A stretch of 64,000 bases of DNA from contig NZ_JOJM01000003.1 of NCBI RefSeq assembly GCF_000720325.1, forward strand, positions 248,001 through 312,000, in the 5' to 3' direction. Numbering within the stretch: the stretch's first letter is position 1; each line of letters starts with the position of its first letter. The notes beneath the pieces were generated by a model, which was not told the DNA's origin, made no database searches, and saw only the letters and a list, made by a program, of their open reading frames with translations. This document shows, piece by piece, positions 8,460 to 16,800 of the stretch. The translations under genes were made by a program, and so were the position numbers. This DNA comes from Streptomyces sp. NRRL B-1347 (GTDB taxonomy: Bacteria > Actinomycetota > Actinomycetes > Streptomycetales > Streptomycetaceae).

Positions 8460-8485
8460 GGCCGCCCGCCCCGGGGCGGGCGGCC
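8460..8485. terminator. Bidirectional hairpin between the PopR-like gene and clpP4
   Basis: Perfect 13-bp inverted repeat (GGCCGCCCGCCCC / GGGGCGGGCGGCC) between two convergent stop codons at 8454 and 8488. Confidence 0.75.
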
Positions 8486-8487
8486 GC

Positions 8488-9096
8488 TCAGCCCCGCGCG
8501 GCGGGCCCGCGGCGCGAGACCACCTCGTCGGCGAGGCCGTACGCCACCGCCTCCCGGGCGGTGAACACCTTGTCGCGGTCGGTGTCCGCGCGCAGCGTCG
8601 CCACGTCGTGGTGGGTGTGCCGGGCGAGGACCTCCTCGACCTGGGCCCGGATGCGCACCATTTCCTTGGCGTGCAGGCTCAGGTCGGAGACGGTGCCCTG
8701 CTGGCCGCCGCTCGCGGGCTGGCCGAGCAGCACGCGCGCGTGCTCCAGGACGAACCGCCGCCCCGGGTCGCCCCCGGCGAGCAGGACGGCCGCGGTCGAC
8801 GCGGCCTGGCCGACGCAGAACGTGGAGATGGGGGCGCTGATGAAGGTCATCGTGTCGTAGATCGCCATCAGCGAGGTCACCGAGCCGCCGGGCGAGTTGA
8901 TGTACAGGGCGATCTCGCGGTCCGGTGCCGAGGACTCCAGGTGGAGCAGCTGGGCGATGACGACGTTGGCGACGCCGTCGTCGATCTCGGTGCCGAGGAA
9001 GATGATGCGCTCGGAGAGCAGCCTGCTGTAGATGTCGTAGGCGCGCTCGCCCTGCGGGGTGCGCTCGACGACCGTGGGGATCGTGTACTGGCCCAT
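8488..9096 (-). CDS. clpP4: ClpP-family peptidase subunit ClpP4, catalytic His replaced
   Basis: 202-residue ClpP homologue, second gene of the operon. It has the [10 protein letters not shown] oxyanion-loop motif and the nucleophile Ser in [11 protein letters not shown] (residue 100). At the place of the catalytic His (normally xxMIHQP) the sequence reads [10 protein letters not shown], with Gly at residue 125. The subunit should therefore be unable to form the Ser-His-Asp triad and probably works as a partner in a mixed ClpP3-ClpP4 barrel, a common arrangement in bacteria with several ClpP paralogues. The ATG at 9096 follows the clpP3 stop by two bases; an in-frame GTG at 9102 would overlap that stop. 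Either way the two genes are translationally coupled. Confidence 0.9.
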   Translation of the reverse strand: MGQYTIPTVVERTPQGERAYDIYSRLLSERIIFLGTEIDDGVANVVIAQLLHLESSAPDREIALYINSPGGSVTSLMAIYDTMTFISAPISTFCVGQAASTAAVLLAGGDPGRRFVLEHARVLLGQPASGGQQGTVSDLSLHAKEMVRIRAQVEEVLARHTHHDVATLRADTDRDKVFTAREAVAYGLADEVVSRRGPAARG

Positions 9097-9098
9097 GG

Positions 9099-9764
9099 TC
9101 ACAGCCCCATCCGTCGCTTCGCGGCGGCCGGTCGGACGTCGTCGAGCGAGTCGACGACGTGGTCGACCATGCCGTACTCCTTGGCCTGTTCGGCCGTGAA
9201 CCAGCGGTCGCGGTCGCTGTCGCGGGCGATGGTCTCCGCGCTCCGTCCGGTGTGCTCGGCGGTGATCCGCTCGATGGCGCGCTTGGTGAACTCCAGGTTC
9301 TCCGCCTGGATCGCGATGTCGGCGGTGGTGCCGCCGATCCCGGCCGACGGCTGGTGCATCATGACGCGCGCGTTCGGCAGCGCGTACCGCTTGCCCTTCG
9401 TGCCGACGGTCAGCAGGAACTGGCCCATGCTGGCGGCGAATCCCATCGCGAGCGTCGCCACGTCGTTGGGGATGAGCCGCATCGTGTCGTAGATGGCGAG
9501 CCCGGCGTGCACCGAGCCGCCGGGGCTGTTGATGAACAGGGCGATGTCGGTGCGCGGGTCCTCGGCGGACAGCAGGAGCAGCTGCGCGCACACGCGGTTG
9601 GCGGAGGTCTCGTCGACCTGGGTGGCGAGGAAGACGATGCGCTGGTCGAGGAGCCGGGCCGCCAGCTGGTCGTCGAAGCGGGTGGCGGGCGTGTCCCCGT
9701 CCTCGGCGCGGGCGGGCGCGAGCGTCGCCGTCCTGCCGTGTCCGAGCGGTGTCAGCTGTGCCAT
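9099..9764 (-). CDS. clpP3: ATP-dependent Clp protease proteolytic subunit ClpP3
   Basis: 221-residue ClpP serine peptidase with an N-terminal extension of about 30 residues. [13 protein letters not shown], the nucleophile motif GFAASMGQF (Ser 112) and [11 protein letters not shown] (His 137) are all intact, so this subunit should be active. It would form a tetradecameric barrel fed by a Clp/Hsp100 ATPase, either alone or together with ClpP4. The ATG at 9764 has AGGAGG ten bases upstream. A PopR-like box lies about 100 bp further up at 9867-9881, fitting induction by the neighbouring activator when ClpP1/P2 activity fails, as known in S. lividans. Confidence 0.92.
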   Translation of the reverse strand: MAQLTPLGHGRTATLAPARAEDGDTPATRFDDQLAARLLDQRIVFLATQVDETSANRVCAQLLLLSAEDPRTDIALFINSPGGSVHAGLAIYDTMRLIPNDVATLAMGFAASMGQFLLTVGTKGKRYALPNARVMMHQPSAGIGGTTADIAIQAENLEFTKRAIERITAEHTGRSAETIARDSDRDRWFTAEQAKEYGMVDHVVDSLDDVRPAAAKRRMGL

Positions 9765-9864
9765 CGGGGAACCTCCTGGTCGTCGCGCCGACCGCACGAT
9801 CACGGCCGGTGCGTCCACTGTCGGCCCGGCGCGGCCGCCGCGGCGGCTTTCTCGGCTGCTGGCA

Positions 9865-9881
9865 GATTCGCCGAGGGCAGA
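9865..9881 (-). promoter_or_regulatory. PopR-like box upstream of clpP3
   Basis: GATTCGCCGAGGGCAGA, identical over 17 bp to 7864-7880 before the regulator gene. An extra GGCAGA half-site lies next to it at 9861-9866. The element is about 100 bp upstream of the clpP3 start codon. Confidence 0.65.
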
Positions 9882-9897
9882 GGGCTCCAGGAGGGTC

Positions 9898-9944
9898 GGC
9901 CCGCGGGGCCCGCGTCCACCACCGGGACGCGGGCCCCGCGGGCC
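9898..9944 (-). terminator. Strong hairpin terminator after the peptidylarginine deiminase gene
   Basis: A 20-bp perfect inverted repeat (9898-9917 with 9925-9944, 7-nt loop) starts 7 bp past the stop codon at 9952. It also insulates the deiminase gene from the clpP3 promoter. Confidence 0.85.
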
Positions 9945-9951
9945 AAGGGGG

Positions 9952-11886
9952 TCAGGCCTTCGGCCACCACGGGGCGGTGGCGTCCCGCAGCGTGTTGGTG
10001 CCGCAGTGCACCTCGCCCATGCCGATGTGGTACGTGTACCAGTCATCGATGTAGGTCGTGGTGAAACCGGCCTTGGCGTACACGGAGTTCACGGCCTCGG
10101 TGAAGATGTCCTTGCCGCCGATGACCGGGCCCCACTGCTGGGGCGCGAGGTAGCGGGTCGGGCTGAGCAGGACGCCGTTGACCGCGCCGGGGATGTAGGC
10201 GCTGTTCTGCCACGCGGCGGCCCGGGTGCGGGACTTGCCGCCGCTGTCGGCGCGGTTGTCGTCGCCGCGCAGCTGGTTGAACTTGCGCAGCGAGTCCGGG
10301 CCGAGGCGGCGCAGCTTGCGGCTGTTGCTCAGGCCGCTGCCCTGCTGGCCGTCGCGCACGTACAGGCCCGGCACGCGCACGATCTCGGCGTCGGTGACGC
10401 CGGTCTCGCGCTTGAGGACCGCCAGGTTGGCCTCGATGCGCTCGGCGGCCAGCTTGTTGTCCGCCTTGAACTTGGCGGAGCCGAGGACCTTGTCGATGGT
10501 CTCCTTGGGCGCCGGGACGTCGGCGCCGCGCGGCACCGAGAACATCTTCTTCGCGCCGTGGCCCTCGCGCTTGGCCTTGCGCAGGAGCTCCACACCGGCC
10601 TTCGGGTCGGCCACGCCGATGCGCCAGCCGCGCTCGGTGTCGGCGGGCAGGAACTGGACGAACTCGTCCACGTGCCCGACCGACAGCCAGGAGGTGTCGA
10701 GCAGCAGCGGGTCCTGGGCGCCCTGCGACTTCAGGAACGTGCGCATGGATTTGGCGGGCTTGGAGCCGTTGTCCTTGCGGTAGCCCTGGATGATGCGCCC
10801 GGCGGGGTAGTCCTTGGTGCCGAGCTTGTACGGCGGAATGGTCTCCAGGTTGCCCATGGAGTTGAGCGTCCACTCCTCGTTGTCACCGGCCTTGGCGACC
10901 TGCACCACGCCGACGTCGGGGCCGCGGAGCTTCTCGAACAGCTCGCGGCCCGCCGGGCGGTCGAGCTGCGCGGAGCGGATCAGCACGCGCATCGTGCGCG
11001 GCTTGCCGTCGGGGCCCGGCATGCTGGCGTAGCCGGGCTCGACGAAGTCCTGCGCCCAGATGTCGCCGTACTTGGTGAAGGTGGTCAGCGGCTTGCTGAT
11101 GCCGGCGTCCTTGACCTGCTTGGCCAGGTTCTTGACGAACTTCTGCTGGGCCTTGCTGTACGGGTCGCGGCCCGCCACCTTGGTCACCAGGACTTCCTGG
11201 GCCTTCTGCAGGTGGTGCTGGGTGAGCACGGGCGCGGTGTGCAGCACGACGTCGTCGGCGCGGGTCGGGCCGTCCCCCGTCACGGTGAACCGTACGGTGA
11301 CGTCGCCGTTCCACTTGGCGGCGTCCCGCACCACGTCGGTGGCCTCGATGCCGAGCTCGACGCCGGAGCGCAGCTCCGCCGCGGTGAGCTTGTCGGTGGG
11401 CTTCAGCAGGGACCAGCGGCCGTCGCGGTGGATGAACAGGCGGGCCTTCTTGGCGCCCGCGCCCACCGCCTTCACGGTGCCGTGGCTGCCCGCGGCCGCG
11501 TCGGGCAGCGGCACGGTCTTCAGGCGGGCCAGGTCGAGGGCGTCCTTGGCGCCGTTGACCTTGGTGTCCGACGCGTCGTTGCACTGGGCGAGCTTGGCGT
11601 TCGACAGCGGCCGGCCGTTGCTGTCCTTGACGGGGCAGCGCTTGGCGTCGTCGTCGATGTTCGGCAGCAGGATCGCGCCGCGGTCCCGCGTCCAGGTGTT
11701 CTCGCCGCTCGTGTCGCTGTCGCCCTCGACGTCCACGCGCCCGTCGCGGTTGACGTCCGCGCGCAGGTCGGGCTTGTTCGCCGGGGCCGGGGTCGCGGCG
11801 TCGGCCATGGCCGTGGCCCCCGTCGCCACGAGGACCCCGGCCGCGCCTGCCGCCAGGGCGATCTTTCTCCAGCTGTGCGTGTGCAC
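9952..11886 (-). CDS. Secreted peptidylarginine-deiminase-family enzyme
   Basis: 644 residues. The GTG at 11886 is chosen because AAGGAG precedes it and it begins a clear signal peptide (HSWRKIALAAGAAG...ATAMADA). The C-terminal domain has the spacing of animal-type PAD enzymes: Asp in WAQDF (280), His and Asp in GHVDEF (405, 407) and Cys in EVHCGTN (628), matching human PAD4 Asp350, His471, Asp473 and Cys645. PADs convert protein arginine to citrulline. Just after the signal peptide lies a calcium-loop-like DVNRDGRVDVEGD (residues 44-56), as in dockerins or EF hands. It is monocistronic, with its own hairpin. Bacterial members are common in Streptomyces but their substrates are unknown. Family is sure; activity on proteins is inference. 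Confidence 0.87.
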   Translation of the reverse strand: MHTHSWRKIALAAGAAGVLVATGATAMADAATPAPANKPDLRADVNRDGRVDVEGDSDTSGENTWTRDRGAILLPNIDDDAKRCPVKDSNGRPLSNAKLAQCNDASDTKVNGAKDALDLARLKTVPLPDAAAGSHGTVKAVGAGAKKARLFIHRDGRWSLLKPTDKLTAAELRSGVELGIEATDVVRDAAKWNGDVTVRFTVTGDGPTRADDVVLHTAPVLTQHHLQKAQEVLVTKVAGRDPYSKAQQKFVKNLAKQVKDAGISKPLTTFTKYGDIWAQDFVEPGYASMPGPDGKPRTMRVLIRSAQLDRPAGRELFEKLRGPDVGVVQVAKAGDNEEWTLNSMGNLETIPPYKLGTKDYPAGRIIQGYRKDNGSKPAKSMRTFLKSQGAQDPLLLDTSWLSVGHVDEFVQFLPADTERGWRIGVADPKAGVELLRKAKREGHGAKKMFSVPRGADVPAPKETIDKVLGSAKFKADNKLAAERIEANLAVLKRETGVTDAEIVRVPGLYVRDGQQGSGLSNSRKLRRLGPDSLRKFNQLRGDDNRADSGGKSRTRAAAWQNSAYIPGAVNGVLLSPTRYLAPQQWGPVIGGKDIFTEAVNSVYAKAGFTTTYIDDWYTYHIGMGEVHCGTNTLRDATAPWWPKA

Positions 11887-12098
11887 AGTTCCCCTCTCCT
11901 TGTCAGGGCCCTCTGGTCGGTTGGTCGGTCGGCGAGGGCCACTGCTGGAGAAGAGGCCGCGCGGGGACGGGGGGTTGCCCGGAACCGGAGGGCATCGGGC
12001 GTCGAACACGCACTTGCTTCCGCTTACAGGCGGACCAACAGGCAGATATCAGACACCCGGCACTCCGGAGGGCCGTCGGAGACCCCGGACGGCGGCCC

Positions 12099-12527
12099 TC
12101 AGACGGACCCGAGGTCCGACGACACCCACCGCTGCGGGCGCAGCCGGAGGACGATCTGCTCGCCGTGCCCCTTCCAGGCCTGCTCCACATAGCCGTCGAC
12201 CTTGTCGGCCGGGAGGTAGCGGGCGGAGATCTCGTGCAGCTGCTCGCGGGTCGCGGGCTCCGTCGCGACGACCGGGCCCTCCACCGACACGTACCGGATG
12301 GACGGCTCCACTCGCTCGACCATGAGCGTGAACCGCCCGGCCGCCTCGATCAGCCGGGCCTTGCGCGAGTCCTTGCCCGTCATGATCCAGATGTCGCCGC
12401 CGGGCTCGTACTGGTACCAGATCGGGACGGTGACCGGTGCCCGCCCCTCCTCTCCCGCGTCCACGGACAGCGCCGCGATGTGCGCTTCCGCCAGGAACTC
12501 CTCGCGCTCCTCGGGTGTGAGGGCCAT
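12099..12527 (-). CDS. Pyridoxamine-5'-phosphate-oxidase-fold protein
   Basis: 142-residue single-domain protein of the split-barrel flavin-binding fold (PNPOx / F420-dependent family). It opens with LTPEEREEFLAEAHIAALSV, followed by the VPIWYQYEPGGDIWIMTG strand pair and the SRKARLIEAAGRFTLMVE segment typical of this group. Many actinobacterial members bind F420 or FMN and reduce small molecules; which cofactor is used here cannot be told. The ATG at 12527 has AAGGAG seven bases upstream and is preferred over in-frame codons further up. Isolated, with no obvious operon partner. Confidence 0.8.
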   Translation of the reverse strand: MALTPEEREEFLAEAHIAALSVDAGEEGRAPVTVPIWYQYEPGGDIWIMTGKDSRKARLIEAAGRFTLMVERVEPSIRYVSVEGPVVATEPATREQLHEISARYLPADKVDGYVEQAWKGHGEQIVLRLRPQRWVSSDLGSV

Positions 12528-12657
12528 CTGCGTCTCCTTCGTAGGTACGTCATGACCGTGCGCTCGGGGCCCCGGGCCGCGGAGCCGCGGGGCACCGCGA
12601 CATGCCAACCCCGCCCGGAGTCCGTTTGATTCCCCTCCGGCCGGTCTTCGCGCGGGC

Positions 12658-13167
12658 TCAGCGCCGGGGCGGGGTGAGGCCGTAGCGCCGCACGACGTCG
12701 TCGAACCAGTCGGGGTGGCCGTAGGTCAGTCCGTACTTCTCGGCGAGTTCGTCGAAGGCGCCGCGGTCGGTGGTGCTGGCGGCCACGAGGTCGGCGAGTT
12801 CCTGGAAGTAGTGCTCGAAGCCGCCGGGGGTGATGATCTCGATGATGCGGCCGGGGGTGTCACCGGCGTTCCACATGGCGTGCATCTCACCGCGGGGCTT
12901 GATGATGTAGCCGCCCGGGCCGAGCACGGTCTCGGCGTCGTCGGAGCGGAAGCCGATCTCGCCCTCGAGGACGATGGAGTACTCGTCCTCCCTGCTGTGC
13001 TGGTGCGCCGGGGTGATCACGCCGACGCCGAAGGGGTGCTCCACGATGGACACCGGGCCGCCGGAGATGCCGCTGCTCAGCTTGAAGTCGGCCCCGAAGT
13101 TGGGGATGTGCGCGTGGTGACCCTCCCCCGGCTGCACGACCGTGAGGCGCGGGACGCTGGTGCTCAT
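12658..13167 (-). CDS. Cupin-domain protein
   Basis: 169 residues with one conserved cupin barrel. Motif 1 is visible as TPAHQHSREDEYSIVLEGEIGF with metal-ligand His and Glu, and motif 2 lies around PRGEMHAMWNAGDTPG. The C-terminal third (ELADLVAAST...KYGLTYGHPDWFDDV) matches a small actinobacterial subfamily usually annotated only as cupin. It may be a dioxygenase, isomerase or sugar-binding protein; nothing in the neighbourhood helps. The ATG at 13167 has GGAGG nine bases upstream. It is read away from the NRPS gene cluster and is not obviously part of it. Confidence 0.8.
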   Translation of the reverse strand: MSTSVPRLTVVQPGEGHHAHIPNFGADFKLSSGISGGPVSIVEHPFGVGVITPAHQHSREDEYSIVLEGEIGFRSDDAETVLGPGGYIIKPRGEMHAMWNAGDTPGRIIEIITPGGFEHYFQELADLVAASTTDRGAFDELAEKYGLTYGHPDWFDDVVRRYGLTPPRR

Positions 13168-13821
13168 GGGGCTTCCCTCCGTGACGGGTACGGGCGCGCG
13201 TGCCACGGAACGTCAAGTTACCTTTCGCGAGGGGCCTTTGGGCGGGGACTCCGGGGGCCGCGCGGCACGCTGTCTGACGCGGGCCACGATGCCCTACGGG
13301 TTTCGTTACAGTCAACGATTGCAACTCGGTCGCCCCGTACGGGGCCTCGCGCGGGCGTACCGGAGCGGCCGGGTCCGCGCCGTGGCGGGCGCGGGGCGCG
13401 GGAGCACCGCGTGGCCGACGACGGCATACCGCCCTTTCGCAAAGGGAAAATCCGGCCAATGATAGGGCTGAGGTGCCGTTGTCATGTCGACGGGACTTCC
13501 GCCACTCTGGACGCCACGTCACAGAAGTTGCCTGGAATACCTGGTTCGCTGCGATACCCCATGCGTCACCGCAGGTACAGCGATTGCACCGCCTCTTCTT
13601 CACCTCCCGAGCGGGTGTCGGGGGCCTTGTGGGGCACCTCTCCGGAATCGACCGAGAACCGTCGGGGTAAGCAAAGCCATTGCCGGTACAGGTGAGTTGC
13701 CGCTCTTTCACTCCGGAGCAGGCGGAAATCACGGCACGTTGCAGAAATTCGCGCATCAGCAGCGGGGCGGATCGGATCCATCGGGGCCGGTCCGGCATGC
13801 GACGAACAGGAGCAGACGCAG
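13168..13821. promoter_or_regulatory. Upstream region of the NRPS cluster
   Basis: About 650 bp without a convincing gene between the divergent cupin and NRPS1. It is the only long non-coding stretch before the biosynthetic operon, so the cluster promoter should be here. A relatively AT-rich patch at 13300-13330 and another at 13435-13465 are candidates. The ribosome site AGGAG sits nine bases before the GTG at 13822. I see no regulator gene and no clear operator. Confidence 0.4.
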
Positions 13822-16800
13822 GTGATCCCTCTCTTTTCGGTGCGCCCCGGGGCGTGGTTCACGGAACGAGGCGCGGACGACGGGGCACGGCGCGGGCGGA
13901 CCCTTGAGCTGTGCCTGCGCGGCGAACTGGACGCGGAGGCGCTGGCGTCGGCGGTGCGGGACGTCACGGCCACCTGCGAGGGCGCCGGGGCGATCCGTCG
14001 CGAGGCGGACGAGCACGTGGTGAGCCTTGCCATGCCGCCGCTCGGCGACGGGCGGCTCGCCCCGCTCGTACGGGATCTGGAGGCCGCGTACGCCGCGCGG
14101 CGGCACGGCGGCAGCACGCCGGAGCAGCCGCGCGCGGCCGGCCCTGAAGGCCCGCCACACGCCGTCGGCACGGTGGAATTCAGCCTTGATCACGCCCTGT
14201 CGGGCGCGGTCGGCGCGGCGGCCCGCGCATGGGGTGTCACGGCTTCCGCGCTGCTGCGGGCGGCGTACGCGGTGCTGCTGCGACGGCTCGGCGAAGGCGC
14301 GGGCCCGGCCCTCGGCCTGCCGGTCGCGGGGTGTCCCGAGGAAGACCTGGTGTGGCTGGTCGCCGATGCCCCGGCGTTGCCGGCGGGCCTGTGGGAGGAC
14401 GACCCGCCGTTCGCCGCCCTGGCGCGGCGGCTGCGGGACCTGGAGGCGGATGCGGGCGGCGGTGGCGGCCTTCCGTTCGCGCTGCACCGCCCGCCCGGCG
14501 GGCCCTGCGGGGGCGGGGTGGTCGGCGTGCTCCAGTACGACGCCGAAGCGGTCGGCGGGCGGCGGGCGGCGCTGTCGCTCGCGCGGCAGTTCGTGCGGGT
14601 CGTGCGCCAGGTCACGGACGGGCCCGAGCGACGGGTGGGAGCGGTGGGCGTGTCCTTGGCTCGGGTGGATCCGCGCGACCTCGGCGCGTGGGAGCGGCGG
14701 TATCCGGGCCTCGCGGAGGTCTGGCCGCTGACCCCCTTGCAGGCGGGGCTGCTCTTCCACGCGCAGCTGGGCGACTCCGCGCGGGACGCCTATCGGACGC
14801 AGTTCGTCGTGCGGCTGCGCGGGCGGCTGGAAAGCGAGCGGATGCGGGCGGCCGGGCAGGCCCTGCTCGACCGGCACGCGAATCTGCGCGTGGCTTTCGT
14901 GGCCGGTTCCGACGGGGACCCGGCACAACTCGTGGTGAACGGGGTGACGCTGCCCTGGCGGGCCGTCGACTTGCGGGAAAGCGGCCCGGACGCGCCTGTT
15001 GAGAGAGCCTTTGCCGAGCTATTGGCCGAGGAATCGCGTACGCCTTTCGACGTGGGTGTTCCGCCCTTGCTGCGCATGGCTCTCGTACGGACGGGAGAAG
15101 AGCGGTACGAGCTGGTCGTGACGGCTCACCACGTCCTTTTCGACGGCCTTTCGCTGCCGCATCTGATCAGGGATCTCCAGCGGTTGTACAGGGCGGGCGG
15201 GGACGGCTCCGCCGTGCCGCGGAGGCCCGAGTACCGGGAATTCCTCGCGTGGTTGTCCGGGCAGGACCGGGAGGCCGCCGCGCGGGTGTGGGCCGAGGAG
15301 CTGGCCGGGGTGGCGGAGCCGACGCTGCTTGCTCCGGTCGTCGGGGCGGCCGCCGCCGGGGCGGGCCCGGGAGCCGACGAGCCCGCGGCCGAAGGAGCCG
15401 GGGCCACCGCGACAGCCGAAGGCACCGGGGAGGCCACGGACACCCACGGCGCCGGGGAGGCCGCGGACACCTACGCCACCGGAACGGCCCCCGCAGACAC
15501 CGCAGAGGCCAAAGTCCCCCTCGCCGAGCCGACCGTGCGGGCTCTGGCCCGGCGCGCGGAGGAGCTGGGCGTCGGCCTGGACACCGTGGTGCGGGGCGCC
15601 TGGGCGCTGCTCCTGAGCGCCCTGACCGGGCGGCGGGACGTGGTCTTCGGCACGACCGTGCCCGGGCGTCCCGACGCGGTGCCCGGCGCGGCCGCGATGG
15701 CGGGGCTCTTCGTCAACACGCTGCCGGTGCGGGTGCGCCTCGCGCCCGCGGACACAGTGGCGGACGTGCTGCGCGGCCTGCGGGAGCGGCAGGACGCGCT
15801 TCCCTGCCACGCCTGCGGCCTCGCCGACATCCACCGGGCCACCGGCACGAGTCTGCTGTTCGACACCCTGGTGACGGCCGAGTCGTACACGGTGGTCCAC
15901 GGCGACGAGGACGGCGCGGGATGCGCGGTCACCGGTGTCCGCGCGAGCGCCGGCACCCACTATCCGCTGACGGTGGCCGTCACCACCGGGCCGCGCCTCC
16001 GGCTGGCGCTTCAGTACCGGCGTCCCCTCGTCGACGGCCACGCCGCCCGGGCCGTCGCCGACCGTCTCGCGCGCGTCCTCCAGCAGATCGCCGCCGACCC
16101 CGGCACGACCGTCGCCCGCCTCGACCTCCTCGCACCCGCCGAGCGAGTGGACCTGCTGACCGGGCAGGACGACACCGCGCCCCCCGTGACGGCGGACACC
16201 CTGCCCGGGCTCTTCGCCCGGCGAGCCGCCGCTCGTCCCGACGCGGTGACGCTGGAGTACGGCGCCGAGTCGCTGACGTACGCCGAGGTGGCGGCGCGCG
16301 CCAACCGGCTGGCCCGCGAGCTGATCCGGCGCGGCGTGACGACGGAGACGGTGGTGGCGGTGTCGCTGCCGCGCTCGCCCGCGCTGGTGGTGACGCTGCT
16401 CGCCGTGCTGACGGCGGGCGGGGCCCAGCTGCCGGTGGACGCCGCCTATCCCCCGGACCGGATCGCCTACCTGCTGGCGGACTCCGGCGCGCGGCTCCTC
16501 GTGACGGACACCGCGACGGCGGCGCGCCTTCCCGAAACGGCCGTGCCCGTCCTGCGGTGGGACGACCCGCGGGCCGTCGCGTCGGTGGCACGGCTCGACG
16601 ACCGGCCCGTCACCGACGACGAGCGCGGCGGGCCGCTGTCCGTCGCGAACACCGCGTACGTCATCTACACGTCGGGCTCGACCGGACGGCCGAAGGGCGT
16701 GGCCGTCACCCACTCCGGCGTGGCCGCGCTCGTCGCGTCGCAGCGGCGGCGGCTCGGCCTCTCGGCCGCCGCGCGCGTACTCCAATTCGCGTCGCCGAGC

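Noticed and set aside
13168..13821. Small genes in the spacer before NRPS1
   Set aside because: The short frames lack ribosome sites and protein-like composition; I keep the stretch as a regulatory region.
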